Assembly (NCBI GenBank): GCA_937875295.1
Contig: CALLXS010000107.1
Coordinates: 1-11,288, forward strand
Direction of reading: 5' to 3'
DNA length: 11,288 nt
From: an uncultured bacterium
Lineage (GTDB): Bacteria; Bacteroidota; Ignavibacteria; Kapaibacteriales; UBA2268
Shown: positions 5,803 to 11,288 of the stretch, one piece after another
Layout: each line of letters opens with the position of its first letter
Numbering within the stretch: position 1 is the first letter of the stretch
Translations under genes and position numbers: made by a program
The notes under the pieces: generated by a model
The model's input: the letters and a program-made list of their open reading frames with translations, nothing else
The model's database searches: none
Told to the model about the DNA's origin: nothing

Positions 5803-8241
5803 ATGGATATAAAAACTTCATATTTGCTTAATCCTGAGAACTTAGATTTAGAATTAGAATTATCATTAGCTCATAATATTCTAAATATAAATCAAAAATC
5901 TACTAATTCAGCTTTTTGGATATGGGATGAAAATTCGCAATCTATAAAATTGAGTGAAGGTATTTTTGATATATTTGGTAAAGTAGATAAATCATTAGCT
6001 GGTATTGATAGTTTAATGAATTCAGTAACAGTTGCAGACAAATTCAAAGTTACAAAAGCATTATATTTAGTAGCAGTGAATTATACTGATTTGTATTTTG
6101 AATGTTCAATAGTATGTGGGAGTCAAATAAAAAAAATTAAGTTTTCCGGTGAGCCAATATTTGATAAAGCAGGTAAACTTGCATATTATATTGGTACAGT
6201 CCAAGATATTACAGAATATGATTTAAAAAACCAAAAAATTGAGGATCAAAATAATATATTAAATATAATTTCTTTTCTTTCGGAAAAATTCCTAAATACA
6301 AATATTAATAATTTAGTTGAAACAATTGAATATGCTTTTGAGAAAGCAAGTAAAGTTTTTAATTATCATAATGGTATAATAGTAAATTTTGACAATGATG
6401 CTGAAGATAAAGTATTAGTCAAATGGAAACATCCAAATTATCAAAAATATCATGAAATTCCGATTAATAATTCTTTTATTAAAGATATGATGGCATATAT
6501 TCATTCTTTTAGTGATACTCCATTAGAAGAATATGTTGCAATATTTGACAGTTTGGATATCATTCCGGAAGATTTTATTCAAATAAGGAATTTTTATAGA
6601 GTGCAAAATATTAAAACACTTATAGTTATTCCACTATTGACACCTGATGAATTTATTGGTTTTACTATTTTAATAAATTATAAAGATAATAATGCTTTTG
6701 ATAAAATTACTCATTCTAAATTACATACAATGAATAGGATGGTAGCTTCTGCATTAGTTAGAGCTAAATATGAAGAATTACTAGTAAAAGCTAAAGAAGA
6801 AGCTGAGAATGCAAATCTTTCTAAAAGTGCTTTTTTAGCAAATATTAATCATGAAATACGTACACCATTGAATTCTATTATAGGATATTCTAATATTTTA
6901 AAAGATTCAAACAAAGAACTAAAGTACAATTTTTATTTTGATGGTATATTGAAATCTTCAAAACAGTTAATGGAATTGTTAACAAATATTATCGATATAT
7001 CAAAAATTCAATCAGGAAAAGTCCAAATTAATATGAAAAGTATTAATTTACAAGGCATTATCAATGAATTATCTTCAATTTACAAGGATAAAGCCTTGCA
7101 AAAAGGAGTTAATTTCAAATTAGAAATGGATTCAACATTACCAGGTTTTATTATTTCCGACGAACCAAAGATTTGGCAAATATTACATAATTTATTAGAA
7201 AATTCCGTGAAGTTTACGGAAAAAGGTAGCATTATATTTAGAATTTATAAAGAAACTCAAAGTGATAATTCATTATCTATAAAATTTGAAATTGATGATA
7301 CTGGGACCGGGATAGAGCATGAAAATATTGAATCAATATTTAATCCTTTTAAACAAGCTGATGATAAACTAAATCGAAAATTTGGTGGGTCTGGATTGGG
7401 ATTAAGTATTAGCAAAAGCCTAGCTGAATTAATAAATGGTGGCTTGAGCGTAGAATCAGAAATAGGCAAAGGAAGTAAATTTACTTTTTATATTAATAAA
7501 GTTGAAATTCAAGAAAGCGATGAAAAATTAGAAAAAGAAGTATATAATAGCGATTTAAAAAAAATTGATGATAATGAATTAGTAAAAACTCTTGGTGGAA
7601 AAACTTTTTTAATTGCTGATGATGACAAACCAAATATATTAATTCTTACGAAGATTCTCGAACCATATAATATTAATATTAAAACTGCAGCCAATGGTGA
7701 AGATGCCTTAGAAGAATTCAAAAATAATAATATTGATTTAGTGATTTTAGATTATTCTATGCCTAAATTAAATGGTGTACAAGTCGCAAGAAAAATCCGC
7801 GACGAGCTTGCAAATAAGCCTGTAAATATTGTTATTCTAACTGGATATACTTCCTTTCAAAAAATTGATGGATTAGATAATATAGAATTTCCAATGATCT
7901 CTAAACCAATAGAATTCGATGCTTTTAAATATAAATTATATAATTTATTGAAATCTTCGGATACAAAAACGATTAATATTATCGAAACTTCTAATTCCAG
8001 CTTAATTAACTTAAAAGCTTTAAAAGAAGTGTTGGAAAATGAATTTGAAATTGCTTTTTCTACGTTAAATATTGATGATATAAAGAAATTTTTAAATAAA
8101 GGATTGAATTTTGCTAATAATTATCAAGTAGATGATGAATATTTACATAGATTATATGAAATAAAAAAAGCAATTGAAATTTTTAATGTAGGAAGTATAT
8201 TTAATTTAATGAAAGAATTTGAGAAAAAATATAACTTATAA
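5803..8241 (+). CDS. Soluble hybrid sensor histidine kinase (PAS-GAF-HisKA-HATPase-REC)
   Basis: Cytosolic hybrid two-component kinase of 812 residues with no membrane helix. Domains in order: a PAS domain at about 30-140 (FWIWDENS start, GTVQDITE as the PAC end); a GAF-like domain at about 150-320; a short coiled-coil linker (KYEELLVKAKEEAENA); the HisKA dimerisation domain with phospho-acceptor H350 in NHEIRTPLN; and the HATPase domain with the N box ending at N467 (NLLENSVKF), G1 D499-TGTG and G2 FGGSGLGLS (527-535). A receiver domain at about 600-715 has acidic residues D606-D608, phospho-acceptor D650 (LDYSMP), T680 and K701-P. All catalytic residues are intact, so it should autophosphorylate and pass phosphate to its own receiver. 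Residues about 735-812 form a helical module with no obvious HPt histidine. The ATG at 5803 follows an A/T stretch without Shine-Dalgarno. No DNA-binding output domain is present; the partner that receives the phosphate is not in the window. The next gene starts 26 bases downstream. Confidence 0.93.
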   Translation: MDIKTSYLLNPENLDLELELSLAHNILNINQKSTNSAFWIWDENSQSIKLSEGIFDIFGKVDKSLAGIDSLMNSVTVADKFKVTKALYLVAVNYTDLYFECSIVCGSQIKKIKFSGEPIFDKAGKLAYYIGTVQDITEYDLKNQKIEDQNNILNIISFLSEKFLNTNINNLVETIEYAFEKASKVFNYHNGIIVNFDNDAEDKVLVKWKHPNYQKYHEIPINNSFIKDMMAYIHSFSDTPLEEYVAIFDSLDIIPEDFIQIRNFYRVQNIKTLIVIPLLTPDEFIGFTILINYKDNNAFDKITHSKLHTMNRMVASALVRAKYEELLVKAKEEAENANLSKSAFLANINHEIRTPLNSIIGYSNILKDSNKELKYNFYFDGILKSSKQLMELLTNIIDISKIQSGKVQINMKSINLQGIINELSSIYKDKALQKGVNFKLEMDSTLPGFIISDEPKIWQILHNLLENSVKFTEKGSIIFRIYKETQSDNSLSIKFEIDDTGTGIEHENIESIFNPFKQADDKLNRKFGGSGLGLSISKSLAELINGGLSVESEIGKGSKFTFYINKVEIQESDEKLEKEVYNSDLKKIDDNELVKTLGGKTFLIADDDKPNILILTKILEPYNINIKTAANGEDALEEFKNNNIDLVILDYSMPKLNGVQVARKIRDELANKPVNIVILTGYTSFQKIDGLDNIEFPMISKPIEFDAFKYKLYNLLKSSDTKTINIIETSNSSLINLKALKEVLENEFEIAFSTLNIDDIKKFLNKGLNFANNYQVDDEYLHRLYEIKKAIEIFNVGSIFNLMKEFEKKYNL

Positions 8242-8267
8242 TATGTTATACTCAATAATTATAGAAA

Positions 8268-11200
8268 ATGCAGGAAAAAAGTAATAATATAAAGCTCGCA
8301 AATAGGTCAATTTTTCTAAGAATAATAAAATTTATTTTTAGTAGCATCTTTTGGATATGCACTTTAATTATTATTGTTGTGTTAGGATTAGTTATTTCTT
8401 TACAAGTGCCATCATCAAGGAAATTTGTAATTAATAAAGCTGTTGAGATTGTTAATAATAGCTTAATTGCAAAAATTGAAGTAGCGGATATAGATTTTTC
8501 TACATTTCCTAATATTAAAATTCTCAATGCTAAGTTAATTACAGGAAAAGATACTTTAGTTTCTTCTCCTAAAATTTATGTTGAGCCTAATTTACGAGAA
8601 TTAATATCAGGAAAGATTAGTATTAAAAATATATTTTTACAAAGTCCAGATATTAAAATGATAAGAGGGAACGACAGTTTATGGAATTTTTCAAAAATTG
8701 CTAAACCTACTCCTCCTGATTCTACTCCTTCTTCGAATTTAGAAATAAATTTAAATGAATTATTAATTGATAATGCTAAATTAGATTTAATTGATTCAAT
8801 TGATCTAAAATCAACTGATAAAATCATCAATAAAGATAGAATTAATTATAAAAATTTGAAATTAAGAGATTTATCGTTGAAATTGCAAGCTGATTTTCAA
8901 ACAAAAGAACTTATTGGCAGGGCGAAAATTAAACATTTACAGTTTTATGATTTAGTAAGTGGTTTTAATTTGAAAAACTTTAATTTAGATGCTGAATTAT
9001 TAAAAAATGGGATAAATATTGATAATTTATCAGTTCTAACTGAAAAGACAGATTTAAATCTTAACGGAAAAGTGTCGGGACTATCGCTTACTAAAGCAAT
9101 GTCTGATGATGATTTAAATAATATGAAGTTGGAATTAAATATTAAACCTTCAATTGCTTATGTGCGTGATGTTGAATATTTTGCTCCGACCACATTAGAA
9201 AAAAGTTTAATTGTTGGATTATCTGGAAAAGCTTATGGTACATTTAAAGAATTAACAGTTGAGAATTTAGTACTTAAACCAGAGAATTCCGAAATTAAAA
9301 TAAATACGAAGCTATATAATTTATTAGGAGGAGGAGAGCTAAGATATAAAGGAAATATTTATGGGACAAAAATTATAAAAGATGATATACATAAAATATT
9401 GCATCCAAATATATCGAATAATATTCCTTTTTTTGACATTTTAAATATTGAAAATCTATATTTCGACGGAACCACCAAAACCCTAGAAGCAGATATTAAT
9501 GCTATGAGTAAATTAGGCAATTTTAATGGAAAAGTGAATTTAGTTTATTTTCCTATATTAAAATATGATGCTAATTTAAAATTTCAAAATTTAAATTTAG
9601 CTAAAATTACTAAAAATGACCAAATGAATAGTAATTTAACTGGAAATTTAAAAGCAAATGGTATTGGTACCGATTATAGAAAAATGATCGCTGATTTATC
9701 ACTTAACTTATATCATTCCCGTTTTCAGGAATATAATGTCGATACTTTAAATTTAATTGCAAAAGCAAATTATGGTCAATTAGATATAAATAAACTCCAT
9801 TTAAAATTACCTCCAGAATATTATTCCGACTATATTAAAAATTTCTATGATGAATCTCCTACAGTAGATGTTTCAGGAAATATTAATTTTACTGATATTA
9901 GTAATCCAAAATATGAATTAAATATAGAAACTATAGGTTTAAATATAGCCAATTTAACGAAAAATCCTGAATCTATTGAATTTTTATCATCTAAAATTCA
10001 CATAAATGGAGAAGGTATAGGTACAAATGGATTTTTAATAAAAGGTAATGCAGAAATTATCGATTTAGTTATGAAAGATAAATCTGCAATGCCTTTTAAT
10101 GTAAATTTATTAATTGATACTAAAAACCAAGATAAAAGAACAATAAATATTGAATCAGAAATAGCTAATATTACTATGAATGGTGATTTTAATTTAAATT
10201 CTTTAATTGCATTTGGCTCGCATCAGGGGAAAGTATGGTCAAATTTAATTAAAAGTAGAATGGAGAAAATCAAAAATGTAAATTATGTTATCGAACCATT
10301 CAATGACCCAATGATTCCAGCTTCATTTAATCTCAGAGCAGATATTAAAGATTTATCTTTTGTAAATTTGTTTTTAGATGATATTAAATTATATTCTAAT
10401 TTGAAAATTGATTTAAACGCTGATATAAGGCAAGATAAAGCAAAAATTGATATTGATACAATAAATATTAAAAATTTACAGTTTGAATCTCCGGGAACAA
10501 AATTAACTATGACTGATATTCATTTAAGTTCTTCAATGATTGTAAATTCAGATAGTAATAAATTTTTCCTTGACACACTATATATTAATTTGCCACAAAA
10601 TGGGTTAGTAGTTTTCAATGATTTAAAATTTATAGAACCTTTTTTACAAATCACTATGGATAAAAATGATATTGATTATAGATTAGGATTAAATTTAGAT
10701 AATACAATGTATTTCGTGAATCGTGGAAATATTAATTTTTTAAATGAATATATAGTTCTATCGAGTGATTTATTAAATTTTAAATATAAAGATATTTTAA
10801 ATTTATCTAATTATGATACTTTAGATATTCGCTATAATGACGGGAATATACATATTCAAAATCTAAAAATTACAGATCAATATGAATCGCGAATATTAGC
10901 AACTGGTGATCTTATTAATGGTGTATTTAGTAATATGCAAGTCAATATTACTAATATGAAGTTAGTTAGTTTAGATTCAATGCTAAGTAAATTAACAAAT
11001 ATACAATTAAATAATTTACAAGGTGAAATAGAAAATCTATCAATAGTAGCAAATGGTGAATTAAAAAATCCAAGATATAATATTGCTTTAAATACTTCAA
11101 ATGTAAGCCTAAATAATCAGGATGCTGGGAAATTAAATTTTGATTTGCAATATGAAAACAAAACTATAAGCGGTGCTGGATCAATTGTTGATTCTAATGA

Positions 11201-11288
11201 AACTAAGAAATATTTAGATTTAGTTGTAAATTCTTTCCCAATAGACTTGTCAATAGGCGATTCATTAAAAACCAAACCAACTAAACCG
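8268..11288 (+). CDS. TamB/AsmA-like envelope protein, N-terminal part (runs off the window)
   Basis: I read this frame codon by codon: it is open for 1007 codons from the ATG at 8268 to the last base, with no stop, so the gene is cut by the window edge. An in-frame TAG at 8262-8264 makes this ATG the first possible start. A short basic cytoplasmic segment (1-21) leads to one membrane helix (about 22-44). The rest is a long repetitive beta-rich chain, with strands of alternating polar and hydrophobic residues, as in TamB and AsmA-like bridges that carry lipids or assist outer-membrane assembly across the periplasm. Supporting blocks are SLQVPSSRKF after the helix, a GKDTLVSSPKIYV block, the SLWNFSKI motif of AsmA-type N termini, repeated LxGxLxANG-type turns (for example NLTGNLKANGIG) and GELKNPRYNIAL near the end, typical of TamB. 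The C-terminal DUF490 domain would lie beyond the window. It probably forms an operon with the kinase 26 bases upstream. AsmA or DUF748 proteins are the alternatives. Confidence 0.75.
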   Translation, partial: MQEKSNNIKLANRSIFLRIIKFIFSSIFWICTLIIIVVLGLVISLQVPSSRKFVINKAVEIVNNSLIAKIEVADIDFSTFPNIKILNAKLITGKDTLVSSPKIYVEPNLRELISGKISIKNIFLQSPDIKMIRGNDSLWNFSKIAKPTPPDSTPSSNLEINLNELLIDNAKLDLIDSIDLKSTDKIINKDRINYKNLKLRDLSLKLQADFQTKELIGRAKIKHLQFYDLVSGFNLKNFNLDAELLKNGINIDNLSVLTEKTDLNLNGKVSGLSLTKAMSDDDLNNMKLELNIKPSIAYVRDVEYFAPTTLEKSLIVGLSGKAYGTFKELTVENLVLKPENSEIKINTKLYNLLGGGELRYKGNIYGTKIIKDDIHKILHPNISNNIPFFDILNIENLYFDGTTKTLEADINAMSKLGNFNGKVNLVYFPILKYDANLKFQNLNLAKITKNDQMNSNLTGNLKANGIGTDYRKMIADLSLNLYHSRFQEYNVDTLNLIAKANYGQLDINKLHLKLPPEYYSDYIKNFYDESPTVDVSGNINFTDISNPKYELNIETIGLNIANLTKNPESIEFLSSKIHINGEGIGTNGFLIKGNAEIIDLVMKDKSAMPFNVNLLIDTKNQDKRTINIESEIANITMNGDFNLNSLIAFGSHQGKVWSNLIKSRMEKIKNVNYVIEPFNDPMIPASFNLRADIKDLSFVNLFLDDIKLYSNLKIDLNADIRQDKAKIDIDTINIKNLQFESPGTKLTMTDIHLSSSMIVNSDSNKFFLDTLYINLPQNGLVVFNDLKFIEPFLQITMDKNDIDYRLGLNLDNTMYFVNRGNINFLNEYIVLSSDLLNFKYKDILNLSNYDTLDIRYNDGNIHIQNLKITDQYESRILATGDLINGVFSNMQVNITNMKLVSLDSMLSKLTNIQLNNLQGEIENLSIVANGELKNPRYNIALNTSNVSLNNQDAGKLNFDLQYENKTISGAGSIVDSNETKKYLDLVVNSFPIDLSIGDSLKTKPTKP

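Noticed and set aside
8252..8830. Two minus-strand open frames (8252-8527 and 8576-8830) opposite the start of the TamB-like gene.
   Set aside because: The plus-strand frame is open for 1007 codons with coherent family motifs. The antisense frames give low-complexity hydrophobic sequence with no recognisable domain.
9327..9336. A strong Shine-Dalgarno-like GGAGGAGGAG inside the TamB-like gene.
   Set aside because: It encodes consecutive glycines in the open frame, the next ATG is out of frame with only a short reading frame, and the other genes in the window do not use Shine-Dalgarno sites.
1..11288. tRNA, rRNA, CRISPR arrays, transposon ends, prophage or toxin-antitoxin genes.
   Set aside because: No cloverleaf-like region, regular spaced repeats, transposase motifs or phage/defence proteins were seen on either strand. 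All the larger open frames are explained by the listed genes.

Overview
This is a very AT-rich window (roughly a quarter G+C by eye). A secreted M1 metallopeptidase ending in a type IX secretion (T9SS, Por) C-terminal sorting domain, start codons without clear Shine-Dalgarno sequences, and a TamB-like protein resembling those of Bacteroidota all point to the Bacteroidota or a close relative in the FCB group. I cannot name the species.

Layout. (1) At 1-2263 on the plus strand, a short AT-rich leader precedes a secreted M1-family zinc aminopeptidase with a signal peptide and a T9SS sorting tail. (2) At 2264-2417 lies a convergent intergenic gap holding a weak hairpin flanked by T-runs, a candidate bidirectional terminator. 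(3) From 5658 down to 2418 on the minus strand runs a tight five-gene set, in transcription order: a dCMP/cytidine-type deaminase, a multi-pass membrane acyltransferase-like protein (DUF1624/HGSNAT-like), an unrecognised five-helix membrane protein, an exported TlpA/redoxin-like thioredoxin-fold protein, and a small DUF1294 membrane protein. The last four are separated by only 1-9 bases and are almost certainly co-transcribed; the deaminase is 60 bases upstream of them. (4) At 5659-5802 is a 144-bp divergent intergenic region with a GTTAAT-N8-ATTAAC inverted repeat beside a plausible promoter. (5) At 5803-11288 on the plus strand, a soluble hybrid histidine kinase (PAS-GAF-HisKA-HATPase-REC plus a helical tail) is followed 26 bases later by a long open frame that runs off the right edge. 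That frame is the N-terminal 1007 codons of a TamB/AsmA-like envelope protein.

How the genes may fit together. Most of the products act in or at the envelope: a secreted peptidase, inner-membrane enzymes, an exported thioredoxin-fold protein and an envelope-spanning TamB-like lipid-transport or assembly protein. The kinase could sense an intracellular or redox/small-molecule cue through its PAS and GAF domains, but no ligand can be read from the sequence. I saw no tRNA, rRNA, CRISPR array, insertion sequence, phage gene or obvious defence system. The window looks like ordinary chromosomal sequence; the points worth a second look are subtle (a replaced cis-proline, an orphan membrane gene in a redox operon, a kinase-TamB pair).
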